The notes beneath the pieces were generated by a model. The model was not told the origin of the DNA, did no database searches, and was given only the letters and a program-made list of their open reading frames with translations. The position numbers and the translations under genes are program-made. A stretch of 35,497 nt of DNA, taken from the NCBI GenBank assembly GCA_041483675.1, contig JBGPGE010000041.1, positions 1-35,497 of the forward strand, given 5' to 3'. Positions within the stretch are counted from its first letter, which is position 1. Each line of letters starts with the position of its first letter. This document shows, in pieces, positions 1 through 7,844 of this stretch. Source of the stretch: 2-12-FULL-60-19 sp041483675. GTDB lineage: Bacteria > Desulfobacterota > Binatia > UBA9968.

Positions 1-598
1 CCCTGAGCCCATAGCACGCGCGAATCCGCCCGCCCTCTCTGCCGTTCCAGTCCTTGACCAACTTTTCCTCGACCTTGAGCGTCTCTTCGGTGCTGAGTTT
101 GCCGGGCATGCCGTCGGGCAAGGCGCGGTCGTCGCTCCACTGGTCCATGCCCGCCCAGGCGATGATGCCGCGCATGCCGGTCTCAGCCAGCGCCCGGCCC
201 ACGTTGTCCATCCGGTAGCCGCCCGGGTCGCAGACGCAGGTGGTGCCGGTGCGGATCATCTCGACGCAACAGAGCAGCGCGCTGAGATAGGTCGCTTCGT
301 CGGTGAGCAGCGTTTCGTATGGAAAGATCCGGTCGTAGCACCAGGCGATGAGATCGACGTCGTCGCCGAGGCCGCGCGCGAGCATCTGCACGTTGTGGCA
401 GTGGGCGTCGATGAAGCCGGGCATGACGATCCGGTCCCTCGCATCGAACACGGTATCCGCCTCAAAATCTTTCAGCGCCTCAGCCCTTCCCACGTCCACA
501 ATCCTATCGTTCTCGATCGCCACCGCGCCCTTCTTGATAATGCGCCGCCGCGGGTCCATCGTAATGACCGTGCCGTTCTGAATAAGGATCCGTCCCAT
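1..598 (-). CDS. Amidohydrolase family protein (N-terminal part; runs off the window)
   Basis: This reads as a metal-dependent amidohydrolase of the cytosine-deaminase / S-adenosylhomocysteine-deaminase / chlorohydrolase (TrzN-AtzA) group, which hydrolyses C-N or C-Cl bonds on heterocycles. About 199 residues are visible. The N-terminal beta-sandwich starts MGRILIQNGTVITMDP, followed by the strand VMPGFIDAHCHN, whose H66-x-H68 is the first metal-ligand pair of the TIM-barrel. The remaining ligands lie beyond position 1. The ATG at 596-598 has a strong GGAGG about 7 nt upstream. It is divergent from the substrate-binding protein at 778. The substrate cannot be named from this fragment. Confidence 0.88.
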   Translation of the reverse strand, partial: MGRILIQNGTVITMDPRRRIIKKGAVAIENDRIVDVGRAEALKDFEADTVFDARDRIVMPGFIDAHCHNVQMLARGLGDDVDLIAWCYDRIFPYETLLTDEATYLSALLCCVEMIRTGTTCVCDPGGYRMDNVGRALAETGMRGIIAWAGMDQWSDDRALPDGMPGKLSTEETLKVEEKLVKDWNGREGGRIRACYGLR

Positions 599-619
599 GG
601 TGTTTCCTCCCTTCTCCGC

Positions 620-649
620 CGAGTACCACACGGAAAATCAAGCTGTCAA
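620..649 (-). promoter_or_regulatory. Possible sigma70-type promoter for the amidohydrolase
   Basis: On the minus strand a perfect TTGACA (644-649) lies 18 nt from TACTCG (620-625). TACTCG is a weak -10 but is preceded by TGG, as in an extended -10. It sits about 20 nt upstream of the amidohydrolase start. The poor -10 keeps confidence low. Confidence 0.35.
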
Positions 650-777
650 CCCGCTCTTCCTGGCTGCCTTTACGGAGGCTGAAAGTCTGCGCGTTTTCTG
701 GTAGATGTATGGTCTAATAGGGAGCCTCTTCTAAGGGTAGCAAGCTGGCGCATCGTGACCGGACGGAGGATGAGATC

Positions 778-1767
778 ATGAAGAGACAAATCGCTGTGTT
801 TGTCGTCGCCCTGTTCCTCTCGGGCTATGAAGTCGCGCTTTCCGAGGCAAAAGACCGTTTGGCGATGGGATACACCAGCGCGAGCGGTGTTTTTGCCGGC
901 CTCTGGATCGCGCATGAGGCGAAACTCTTCGAAAAGTACAACATCGACTCTCACATCGTGCTGATCGCCTCAGGCTCGCTGATGGTCCAGGCGATGCTGG
1001 GCGGCGATCTGCCGATTTCCGCGGCGGCCGGCAGCGCCTCGGTCGACGCGAGTCTTGCCGGCGCGGACATGATCATGTTCGGCGCGCTGGTGAAAGTGCC
1101 GGCTTTTTATATTATGGCTTTGCCGGAGATCAAGTCGGTCGACGACCTGCGCGGAAAATCGGTCGGTGTCACCCGCTTCGGCTCCTCCACGGACTTCACG
1201 ATGCGCTACGTTTTGCGCAAACATGGACTGGAGCCGGTTCGGGACGTGACGCTGATCCAGACCGGCGATCTGTTCGCCGCCGCCGCGATGCTGCGCACCA
1301 AGGCCATCGTCGCCGCGCCGTTTTCCAGCCCGACGAATCTCCGCGCCGAGGAGGCCGGCGCGCGCGTCCTGATGAACATGGGCAAGGCTGGAGTCTATTT
1401 CCCCCACGACGCGTTCATGGCGCGGCGCGCTTTTCTCAACGGCAACGAGGATCTCGTGCGCCGTTTTCTCAAGGCGTATTCGGAAGCGGTCTACAAACTT
1501 CACAACGACCCGGACGGAAGCAAGCGCGCCATCAAAAAATATGTCCGGGCGGAGGACGCGAGGACGATCGACGCGGTTTACCAGTACGCGGTCGACTATA
1601 TCGACAAAATCCCCTACAACACCCGCGAAGGCATTCAGGAGGTGCTGAATCTCACGGCGCCGCGAAACCCCAAGGCCAAAGACGCAAAGCCGGAAAGTTT
1701 TTACGACGATCGCTTTGTCAAGGAGCTCGACGCCTCGGGCTTCTACAAGCAGCTCTGGGGAAAGTAA
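778..1767 (+). CDS. ABC transporter substrate-binding protein, NMT1/THI5-like
   Basis: A 329-residue exported binding protein of the NMT1/THI5-like (SsuA/TauA-related) superfamily, which delivers small organic ligands to ABC importers. A signal peptide covers about residues 1-24. The mature part starts with the family signature MGYTSASGVFAGLWIAHEA (approach to a G-x-x-L/F-K/E-Y helix) and has the hinge motif GVTRFGSSTDF near residue 134. It ends with FYDDRFVKELDASGF, the usual C-terminal helix. ATG 778 has GGAGGA at 765-770 with 7-nt spacing. No permease or ATPase adjoins it. The ligand is unknown; the neighbouring amidohydrolase and hydantoinase genes make an amide or cyclic imide plausible (inference). 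Confidence 0.9.
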   Translation: MKRQIAVFVVALFLSGYEVALSEAKDRLAMGYTSASGVFAGLWIAHEAKLFEKYNIDSHIVLIASGSLMVQAMLGGDLPISAAAGSASVDASLAGADMIMFGALVKVPAFYIMALPEIKSVDDLRGKSVGVTRFGSSTDFTMRYVLRKHGLEPVRDVTLIQTGDLFAAAAMLRTKAIVAAPFSSPTNLRAEEAGARVLMNMGKAGVYFPHDAFMARRAFLNGNEDLVRRFLKAYSEAVYKLHNDPDGSKRAIKKYVRAEDARTIDAVYQYAVDYIDKIPYNTREGIQEVLNLTAPRNPKAKDAKPESFYDDRFVKELDASGFYKQLWGK

Positions 1768-1805
1768 GCGCCGAGCGAAGGCGGTCGAGCGCGACCATCG
1801 CTACC

Positions 1806-1941
1806 GCCCGCCTGGGGATCTCTCGGAGGGCCGATGCGCGGGACGAGGAGATACAAGCGTAGTTCAGAGATGCTTTAAGTTTTTGGGGGCAGCGTAACAA
1901 CGACGTATCGCATCGGCCCGGAGAGAGATTCTCAGGCGGGC
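1806..1941. repeat. Imperfect inverted repeat, 33-bp arms
   Basis: Arms at 1806-1838 and 1909-1941 are inverted copies (gcccgcctg...gccgatgcg) that differ in only two internal triplets, and they enclose a 70-bp loop. The arms carry GGAG in the same orientation, so the stem has symmetric internal mismatches. There is no open reading frame inside. It fills most of the 250-bp gap between the binding protein and the LLM gene. Confidence 0.7.
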
Positions 1942-1948
1942 TGACGGT

Positions 1949-1986
1949 GGTTCGGCTGGCTCACCACCCTGAGGAAGATCGAAGGG
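1949..1986. repeat. Degenerate copy of a GGTTCG..GCTCACCAC interspersed repeat
   Basis: The segment reads ggttcggctggctcaccacc, then ctgaggaagatcgaaggg. It matches the layout of the repeat unit found in the hydantoinase A gene at 3271-3342 (ggttcgac..gctcaccac) and of the short element at 9684-9712 (cttcgacaagctcagc). The homology is by eye and imperfect. Confidence 0.4.
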
Positions 1987-2026
1987 CAGATGAGCCTTTT
2001 TCAACAGCTCGACAAAAGGAGTGTGC

Positions 2027-3043
2027 ATGGCAAGAGTCGGATTCGCGCTTGGATACGGAAAGTTCACGAACGTAAAAGAGATCGCGGCGTTGATGCAGCA
2101 GGCGGAGGAGCGCGGTTATGAAATGGCCTTTTTCTCGGAGACGATCGAGATCATGCGCGACTCGGTCACGGCGCTCGCCGCTATCGGCCTGGCGACGAAA
2201 AAGCTGATCTTAGGCTCCACGCAGATCGTCCGCCTGCGCAGCCCGCTCGTCATGGCCCAGTCGCTCGCGAGCCTGGACGAGCTTACGGGCGGGAGGATGA
2301 CGCTCGCGCCCGGCGCCTGCACCAAAAGCCACGCCAGAGTCCACGCCCTCGATCCGAATGTGAGCGCCACGCCGGCGCAGGTCTTAAAGGAATACATCGA
2401 ATCGATGCGCCTGCTGCTGAGCGGGGAAAAAGTCTCCTATCACGGGCAGTACGTCAATTTCGACAACGTCGGCCTCGGATGGCAGCCGGTTCGCAAGTTC
2501 ATTCCCATCTACGCCCCCGCGACGAGCACGACGGGGCTCAAGCTCGCCGGGCAGGTCGCCGACGGCGTCGTGTTGAATGCCGTCTGCTCGCCGGAATATA
2601 CGGTCAACGCGCTCCGGATTATTCGCACGGCCGCGGAGGCCGCGGGCCGTGATTTTTCCAAGTTCGAAGTCGCCCAGATCATCAACTGCTCGGTCGAAGA
2701 CGACCACAAGAAGGCGCTCGATCAGATACGCTGGGAGGTCGCCACCAAGCTCGACCCGGTGCAGATCTCCTTTATCGCCGGTCCCAAGATGCGCGTCGGC
2801 GAGCCGTATATCAGGAAAGACGATATTCCGCTCTTCGAAAAGGCCCACGCCGCCGGCGGTATGGAGGGACTGATCAAGGCGATTCCCGATTCCTACGTCG
2901 AGGGGATGACGGCCAGCGGAACGCCCGATGAAGTGAAGAAGCGCGTCCAGCAATACCGCGACGCCGGCGTCAAAATCCCATTATTGCGGCCGGCGGCCAA
3001 CCACCAGACGCAGCGCGTGCTGGATCTTTTTTCACAAAGATGA
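2027..3043 (+). CDS. LLM class flavin-dependent oxidoreductase
   Basis: A 338-residue TIM-barrel protein of the luciferase-like monooxygenase / F420-dependent reductase superfamily, related to Mer and F420-dependent dehydrogenases. Recognisable pieces are the N-terminal strand VGFALGYG, the SET loop after AFF, the block LILGSTQIVRLRSPLVMAQSLASLDELTGGR, and the late IPIYAPATSTTGLKLAGQVADGVVLN. I chose ATG 2027 because AAAGGA at 2015-2020 is correctly spaced; a GTG at 2021 would add two residues and crowd the ribosome binding site. Whether it uses FMN or F420 cannot be told. It sits 77 bp before the hydantoinase genes and may supply an oxidation or reduction step in the same pathway. Confidence 0.9.
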   Translation: MARVGFALGYGKFTNVKEIAALMQQAEERGYEMAFFSETIEIMRDSVTALAAIGLATKKLILGSTQIVRLRSPLVMAQSLASLDELTGGRMTLAPGACTKSHARVHALDPNVSATPAQVLKEYIESMRLLLSGEKVSYHGQYVNFDNVGLGWQPVRKFIPIYAPATSTTGLKLAGQVADGVVLNAVCSPEYTVNALRIIRTAAEAAGRDFSKFEVAQIINCSVEDDHKKALDQIRWEVATKLDPVQISFIAGPKMRVGEPYIRKDDIPLFEKAHAAGGMEGLIKAIPDSYVEGMTASGTPDEVKKRVQQYRDAGVKIPLLRPAANHQTQRVLDLFSQR

Positions 3044-3053
3044 ACGAAGGTTT

Positions 3054-3116
3054 ATTTTAGATTTTGGATTGGCGATTTTGGATTCAATCTAAAATCGAAA
3101 ATCTAAAATCCAAAAT
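3054..3116. repeat. AT-rich inverted repeat in the hydantoinase leader
   Basis: Two 31-nt arms (3054-3084 and 3086-3116) are built from attttag/attttgg units and run in opposite directions around a single C. The arms differ by A/G transitions, so some pairs would be G-U wobbles in RNA. It is strikingly AT-rich beside high-GC genes. It separates the LLM gene from hyuA and ends 4 nt before the hyuA ATG. Confidence 0.7.
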
Positions 3117-3120
3117 TCTT

Positions 3121-5247
3121 ATGTATCGAGTCGGCATCGATATCGGCGGAACCTTCACCGATCTCCTCTTCATCGCCGAGGACGGCCGCGCCGTCATCGG
3201 CAAGACGCTCACCACGCCGGGCGATCCGAGCCTGGCCGTGGAGACGGCGCTCGCTCCGGCGCTGGCAGGCGGTTCGACCCGGCTCACCACAGGTGGTTCG
3301 ACTTCGCTCACCACAGGTGGTTCGACTTCGCTCACCACAGGCGGGACGCTGGTTCACGGAACGACGCTCGTTACGAACGCGATCATCGAGCGCAAGGGCG
3401 CGCCGACGGCGCTGCTCACGACGGAAGGCTTTCGCGATGCGCTCGAGATCGGCCGCGAGCATCGCTACGAGCTTTACGATTTGAATCTCGATTTTCCCAA
3501 GCCTCTTGTGCCGCGCTATCTCCGCTTCGACGTACCCGAGCGCATGGCCGCGGACGGCGGCGAGCTCAAGCCGCTGGATGAGATTTTCGTGCGCCGCCTC
3601 GTGGCGGAGCTACGCGACAAGGGCATTACGGCCGTCGCCGTCTGTTACTTGAACAGCTTCCGCAATCCGGCGCACGAGCGCCGCACGGCGGAGATCATAG
3701 CCGAAGTCGCGCCGCAAATCCGCGTCTCGCTCAGCTCCGAAGTCGTGGCGGAGATCCGCGAGTACCAGCGCGCGAGCACGACGGTCGCCAACGTCTACGT
3801 GCAAGAGCGCGTGGCGAACTATTTAGCCGAGCTTCGCCGCCGTCTCGAACGGCTTTCTTTCAACGGCAGCTTTTTCGTCATGCTATCGAGCGGCGGTATC
3901 GCCACCGCCCAGACGGCCGCCAAATTTCCCGTGCGTTTATTGGAATCCGGCCCCGCGGCGGGCGCGCTGGCCGCCGCTCATTTGGGCGCGCGCGCCGGCT
4001 TCCCGGACCTGCTCTCCTTCGATATGGGCGGAACGACGGCCAAATTATGCGCCGTGGAAGGCGGCCGGCCGCTCAAGACGCACGACTTCGAGGTGGACCG
4101 GGTCTATCGTTTCAGGCGCGGCAGCGGACTTCCCGTCAAGATTCCGGTGATCGACATGATCGAGCTCGGCGCGGGCGGCGGCAGCATCGCGCGCGTCGAC
4201 GCGTTGGGATTGCTCAAAGTCGGTCCGGAAAGCTCCGGCGCCGAGCCGGGACCCGCCTGCTACGCCAGAGGCGGCGAGGAACCTACGGTCACGGACGCCG
4301 ATCTCATCCTGGGATATCTTGACCCCGGTTATTTCCTCGGCGGCAAGATGCAGCTCGATCTCGAAGCCGCGCGCCGCGCGCTGGCGCGGCTGGCGAAGCC
4401 TTTGGACCTCAGCGTGGAGCAGGCCGCCTGGGGAATCCATCGCATCGTCAACGAAAACATGGCCAACGCCGCGCGCGCGCATCTCGGCGAGCGCGGCAAA
4501 GACCCGCGCCGCATGCCGCTTTACGCCTTCGGCGGCGCCGGGCCGGTCCATGCCTACCGCATTGCGGAGATTCTCCACCTTCCGGCGCTGCTCGCCCCGG
4601 TCGGCGCGGGCGTGGGCTCGACCTTCGGCCTGCTCGCCGCGCCGCTCGCTTTCGACTTCGTGCGCAGCTCCTACAGCCGCCTCGACGGTCTCGATTGGGC
4701 CGTCGCCAACGCGCTGCTTGACGAGATGGCGCGCGAGGGACGCGGCGTGCTCGAAGGCTCCGGCCTGTCGCCCGCGGAGATATTCTATGAACGCGTTGCC
4801 GACATGCGCTACGTCGGCCAAGGGCATGAAGTCTCCGTGCCGCTGCCGGACGGAGTCTTGAAGGAACGCGACGTTGCGAAGATCGGCGCGACGTTCGACG
4901 AAGTTTACCGTTCGCTCTACGGACGCAAAGGACCCGATGTTCCGCTCGAAGTCGTCAACTGGCGCGTGGTCGCAAGCGGGCCGAGACCGCGGATGGATTT
5001 TCACTTGCCGGCGGAAAACGGCGCCGGCGGCGACCCGCTCAAGGGCAAACGGCGCGCTTATTTTCCGGAGTGCGGCGGCTATGTCGAAGCGCCGGTTTAC
5101 GACCGCTACGCGCTGGCGGCCGGAGCGACTTTGAGCGGCCCGGCGATCGTCGAAGAGCGCGAGTCGACGTTGATCGTCGGCGGGAGGGGCCGCGCGCGCG
5201 TGGACGAGCATTTGAACGTGATCGTGGAGTTTGCCGATGGCCGCTAG
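3121..5247 (+). CDS. hyuA: Hydantoinase/oxoprolinase subunit A (HyuA family)
   Basis: A 708-residue ATP-dependent amidase large subunit (hydantoinase A / 5-oxoprolinase N-half / acetone carboxylase beta family). With subunit B it hydrolyses cyclic imides or lactams, or carboxylates ketones. The ASKHA-type phosphate motif is GIDIGGTFTDLLF (residues 5-17). Other family blocks are VHGTTLVTNAIIERKG, MLSSGGIAT, ESGPAAGALAAA and SFDMGGTTAKL. Residues 51-74 are three copies of an 8-residue repeat (GSTRLTTG / GSTSLTTG) lying just before the VHGTT nucleotide-site loop. ATG 3121 fits the family N-terminus but has no Shine-Dalgarno; the TTG at 3064 lies in the upstream repeat and was rejected. It overlaps hyuB by 11 bp. 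Confidence 0.93.
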   Translation: MYRVGIDIGGTFTDLLFIAEDGRAVIGKTLTTPGDPSLAVETALAPALAGGSTRLTTGGSTSLTTGGSTSLTTGGTLVHGTTLVTNAIIERKGAPTALLTTEGFRDALEIGREHRYELYDLNLDFPKPLVPRYLRFDVPERMAADGGELKPLDEIFVRRLVAELRDKGITAVAVCYLNSFRNPAHERRTAEIIAEVAPQIRVSLSSEVVAEIREYQRASTTVANVYVQERVANYLAELRRRLERLSFNGSFFVMLSSGGIATAQTAAKFPVRLLESGPAAGALAAAHLGARAGFPDLLSFDMGGTTAKLCAVEGGRPLKTHDFEVDRVYRFRRGSGLPVKIPVIDMIELGAGGGSIARVDALGLLKVGPESSGAEPGPACYARGGEEPTVTDADLILGYLDPGYFLGGKMQLDLEAARRALARLAKPLDLSVEQAAWGIHRIVNENMANAARAHLGERGKDPRRMPLYAFGGAGPVHAYRIAEILHLPALLAPVGAGVGSTFGLLAAPLAFDFVRSSYSRLDGLDWAVANALLDEMAREGRGVLEGSGLSPAEIFYERVADMRYVGQGHEVSVPLPDGVLKERDVAKIGATFDEVYRSLYGRKGPDVPLEVVNWRVVASGPRPRMDFHLPAENGAGGDPLKGKRRAYFPECGGYVEAPVYDRYALAAGATLSGPAIVEERESTLIVGGRGRARVDEHLNVIVEFADGR
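3271..3342 (+). repeat. In-frame 24-bp tandem repeat (3 copies) inside hyuA
   Basis: Units at 3271-3294, 3295-3318 and 3319-3342 read ggttcgac(cc/tt)(g/c)gctcaccacaggt/c. Each is 8 codons, so the frame is kept. The last two units differ only at the final base. The unit resembles intergenic repeats at 1949 and 9684. Confidence 0.9.
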
Positions 5248-6979
5248 ACTTATCGACCCCGTCACGCTTGAAGTGATCTGGAACCGGCTGCTCTCCGTCG
5301 CCAACGAGCAACAGGACACCTTAATGCGCACGGCCTTCAGCACCATCGTGCGCGAGAGTCAGGATTTGGCCTGCGGCGCTTTCGACACCCGCGGCCGGAT
5401 GATCGCGCAGTCGATCAGCGGCACTCCCGGCCATATCAACGCGATGGCGACTTCGATGCGCCATTTTCTCACCGCCTACCCGCCGGCAAGGCTCGCGCCT
5501 GGCGACGTCCTGCTGACCAACGACCCCTGGATGACCGCCGGGCAGATCAACGACATCACGGTCGCGACGCCGATCTTCAAGGAGGGACGGTTGGTCGCGC
5601 TGTTCGCCAACACCTGCCACGCCGCCGATATCGGCGGGCGCATCCTCTCGGCCGAAGCGCGCGAGGTTTACGAAGAGGGGCTGCGCCTGCCGATCATGAA
5701 GCTCTTCGACGGCGGCAAGCCAAATGAAATCCTTTTGCAGATCGTTCGCGCCAACGTCCGCCAGCCCGACGAGGTGGTCGGCGATCTCTACGCGCAAACC
5801 GCTTGCAACGACGCGGGCGGCCGGGCGTTGCTCGAAATGATGAAAGAGTTCCGTCTGGAGAGCATCGATCCCGTGGCCGAAGAGATCATCGGCCGCTCGG
5901 AGACGGCGGTGCGCCAGAAGATCCGCGAGCTGCCGGACGGCGAGTGGCTGAGCGAGACCTGGAGCGACGGCTTCGAGGAGCCGATCGTGATCCGTTGCCG
6001 CGTCCGCGTCGAGGGCGACGAGGTTTCGATCGACTTCACCGGCTCGTCGCCGCAGAGCGCGCGCGGCATCAACGTCGTCCTCAACTACACGCACGCCTAC
6101 GCGAGCTTCGCCGTCAAGGCGGCGATTTATCCGGATGTCCCGCACAACGAAGGAAGTTTTCGTCCGGTCCACGTCACGGCGCCGCCGGGGAGCATTTTAA
6201 ATGCGCTCGAGCCCGCGCCGGTGGCGAGCCGCCAAGCGGTCGGCCATTTTGTGCCGAGCGCGATTTTCGCCGCGCTCGCCGACGCGCTGCCGGGACGGCT
6301 GATGGCGCCGGGCGCCGATCCGATCTGGTTGAGCGTGTGGCGCGGCCGAACTCCGCCGTTTACCATGACGATTTTTCAGGTGGGAGGCACGGGCGCGCGT
6401 CCGGCAAAAGACGGCCTCAGCGCCGTGGGCTTTCCCAGCGGCGTCGCCGGTGTGCCCGCGGAGGTGATCGAGAGCCTCTCGTCGCTGGTGATGCGCCGGC
6501 GCGAGCTGCGCGCGGACTCCGGCGGCGCGGGCCTGTGGCGAGGCGGCCTAGGGCAGCTGACGGAATTCAGCAATCGCGCGCCGGGACGCTGGAGCGTGAG
6601 CTGCATCGTCGATCGGACGAGATATCCCGCGCCGGGATTGCTCGGCGGCAAGGCAGGGATGGCGGGCGAAGTCTTTCTCGAAGACGGCCTCCGCCCCAAT
6701 CCCAAGGCGCAGCTCGAGCTTGACGCGGACCAAATCGTCCATCTGAATCCGCCGGGCGGCGGAGGCTACGGCGATCCGTTCGAGCGCGATCCCGAGCTGG
6801 TGCGGCAAGATGTCATTGCGGGGTATGTCACGCCCGAGGGCGCCGAGCGCGATTACGGCGTGGCGATCCGATTCGGCGGAACAAAAGATGAGCTGGTTCG
6901 CTTGCCCCATCAGTGGACGATTGATAAAGAAACGACAGCAACGTTAAGACGAAAGCCGAGGATGGATGATGGAAGATAG
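5237..6979 (+). CDS. hyuB: Hydantoinase/oxoprolinase subunit B (HyuB family)
   Basis: The 580-residue partner of HyuA. It shows the typical start LIDPVTLEVIWNRLLSVANEQQDTL in shortened form, then RTAFSTIVRES.D.ACG.FD, GHINAMATSM, a DPW motif (LLTNDPWMTAGQINDITV) and the late PPGGGGYGDP loop. These are hallmarks of the hydantoinase B / acetone carboxylase alpha family. ATG 5237 lies inside the end of hyuA, with GGAG at 5226-5229; TTG 5231 is a less likely start. The 11-bp overlap implies translational coupling and 1:1 assembly with HyuA. The last residues (RKPRMDDGR) are encoded by a low-complexity gatgga-rich stretch shared with the intergenic region, so the C-terminus may have been extended by that repeat. 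Confidence 0.93.
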   Translation: MAARLIDPVTLEVIWNRLLSVANEQQDTLMRTAFSTIVRESQDLACGAFDTRGRMIAQSISGTPGHINAMATSMRHFLTAYPPARLAPGDVLLTNDPWMTAGQINDITVATPIFKEGRLVALFANTCHAADIGGRILSAEAREVYEEGLRLPIMKLFDGGKPNEILLQIVRANVRQPDEVVGDLYAQTACNDAGGRALLEMMKEFRLESIDPVAEEIIGRSETAVRQKIRELPDGEWLSETWSDGFEEPIVIRCRVRVEGDEVSIDFTGSSPQSARGINVVLNYTHAYASFAVKAAIYPDVPHNEGSFRPVHVTAPPGSILNALEPAPVASRQAVGHFVPSAIFAALADALPGRLMAPGADPIWLSVWRGRTPPFTMTIFQVGGTGARPAKDGLSAVGFPSGVAGVPAEVIESLSSLVMRRRELRADSGGAGLWRGGLGQLTEFSNRAPGRWSVSCIVDRTRYPAPGLLGGKAGMAGEVFLEDGLRPNPKAQLELDADQIVHLNPPGGGGYGDPFERDPELVRQDVIAGYVTPEGAERDYGVAIRFGGTKDELVRLPHQWTIDKETTATLRRKPRMDDGR

Positions 6980-6997
6980 AGGATGGAGGTTCGGTAC

Positions 6998-7765
6998 ATG
7001 GATTTGAAGGGAAAGGTGGCGTTGGTAACGGGCGGGGCCACAGGGATCGGCCGGGCGACCGTCCTCGCGCTGGCCAAGGCCGGCGTGGCGGGCGTCGCGA
7101 TCAACTATCGCACGGCGAAAAAGGAAGTCGACCAGCTGGCGGAAGAAGTGAGGAAACTGGGCGCCGAAGCGCTGTGCCTCCGCGCCGACGTGAAAAGCGA
7201 GCGTCAACTGCTGCGCATGATGCAGCAGGTGGACGACCAGTTTCAGCGGCTGGATATTCTGGTGAACAACGCCGGCACCACGCAATGGGTGCCGCTGAAC
7301 GATCTGGAGGCACTGACGGACGACGTCTGGGACGATATCCTCGATGTGAACCTCAAGGGCCCGTTCCGCTGCACGCGCCTCGCCGCGCCGATGCTCGCCA
7401 AGACCGGCGGCATGGTTATCAATGTCGCCTCGATCTCGGGGATTCTCGCGCCCACGACGATGTCGTCGCTGCCCTACGGCACGACGAAGGCGGCGCTGAT
7501 CTATCTTACCCGCGCGCTGGCGGTCGCGCTCGCGCCCAAGGTGCGGGTCAACGCGGTGGCGCCGGCATTCACCGACACGCGCTGGATGAAAGAACACTAC
7601 GGCAAGGAATACGATCAGGTGGTGAGGCATTCCGCCGCTAGCATCCCGCTCGGCCGCGTCGCCACACCCGAGGACGTCGCCGCAGCCATCGTCGGCCTGG
7701 CAGCCGGCGGCGACTTTGTGACCGGGCAGACATTGATCGTGGACGGCGGATTGAGTCTGAGCTAG
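6998..7765 (+). CDS. SDR family NAD(P)-dependent oxidoreductase
   Basis: A 255-residue classical short-chain dehydrogenase, similar to 3-oxoacyl-ACP reductase (FabG) and glucose dehydrogenase. Visible motifs are the Rossmann TGGATGIG (11-18), NNAG (90-93), catalytic Ser145 in NVASISG, Tyr160 and Lys164 in YGTTK, and the C-terminal VTGQTLIVDGG. ATG 6998 has GGAGGT at 6985-6990; the ATG at 6983 would overlap that site. It is 18 bp after hyuB, so it is probably in the same operon and oxidises or reduces a hydroxy/keto intermediate. The gap is filled by a gatgga-rich low-complexity sequence. Confidence 0.92.
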   Translation: MDLKGKVALVTGGATGIGRATVLALAKAGVAGVAINYRTAKKEVDQLAEEVRKLGAEALCLRADVKSERQLLRMMQQVDDQFQRLDILVNNAGTTQWVPLNDLEALTDDVWDDILDVNLKGPFRCTRLAAPMLAKTGGMVINVASISGILAPTTMSSLPYGTTKAALIYLTRALAVALAPKVRVNAVAPAFTDTRWMKEHYGKEYDQVVRHSAASIPLGRVATPEDVAAAIVGLAAGGDFVTGQTLIVDGGLSLS

Positions 7766-7775
7766 CGGAAAAGTT

Positions 7776-7806
7776 ATCAGTTTTTAGTGTTAAGTTTTTA
7801 GTTTAA
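7776..7806. repeat. AT-rich low-complexity repeat (agtttttagt type)
   Basis: The sequence tcagtttttagtgttaagt followed by ttttagttta is a short run of near-identical AT-rich units between the SDR and aldolase genes. It differs sharply in composition from the flanks. No function can be assigned. Confidence 0.4.
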
Positions 7807-7844
7807 CTCGGAACCTGAAACCAAAAACTTCCCGGATCAAAGCG

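Noticed and set aside
778..1767. Thiamine biosynthesis role for the NMT1/THI5-like proteins
   Set aside because: They have signal peptides and binding-protein hinges. The yeast-type suicide enzyme's His and Cys motifs are not seen, and no thi genes lie nearby.
1806..1941. Integron attC site
   Set aside because: The arms lack the RYYYAAC / GTTRRRY core boxes and no integrase or cassette gene is nearby.
4045..5346. Long minus-strand reading frame of 433 codons opposite hyuA
   Set aside because: It is antisense to a clearly conserved gene, has no family motifs, and has the His/Arg/Asp-rich composition typical of frames opposite GC-rich coding DNA.
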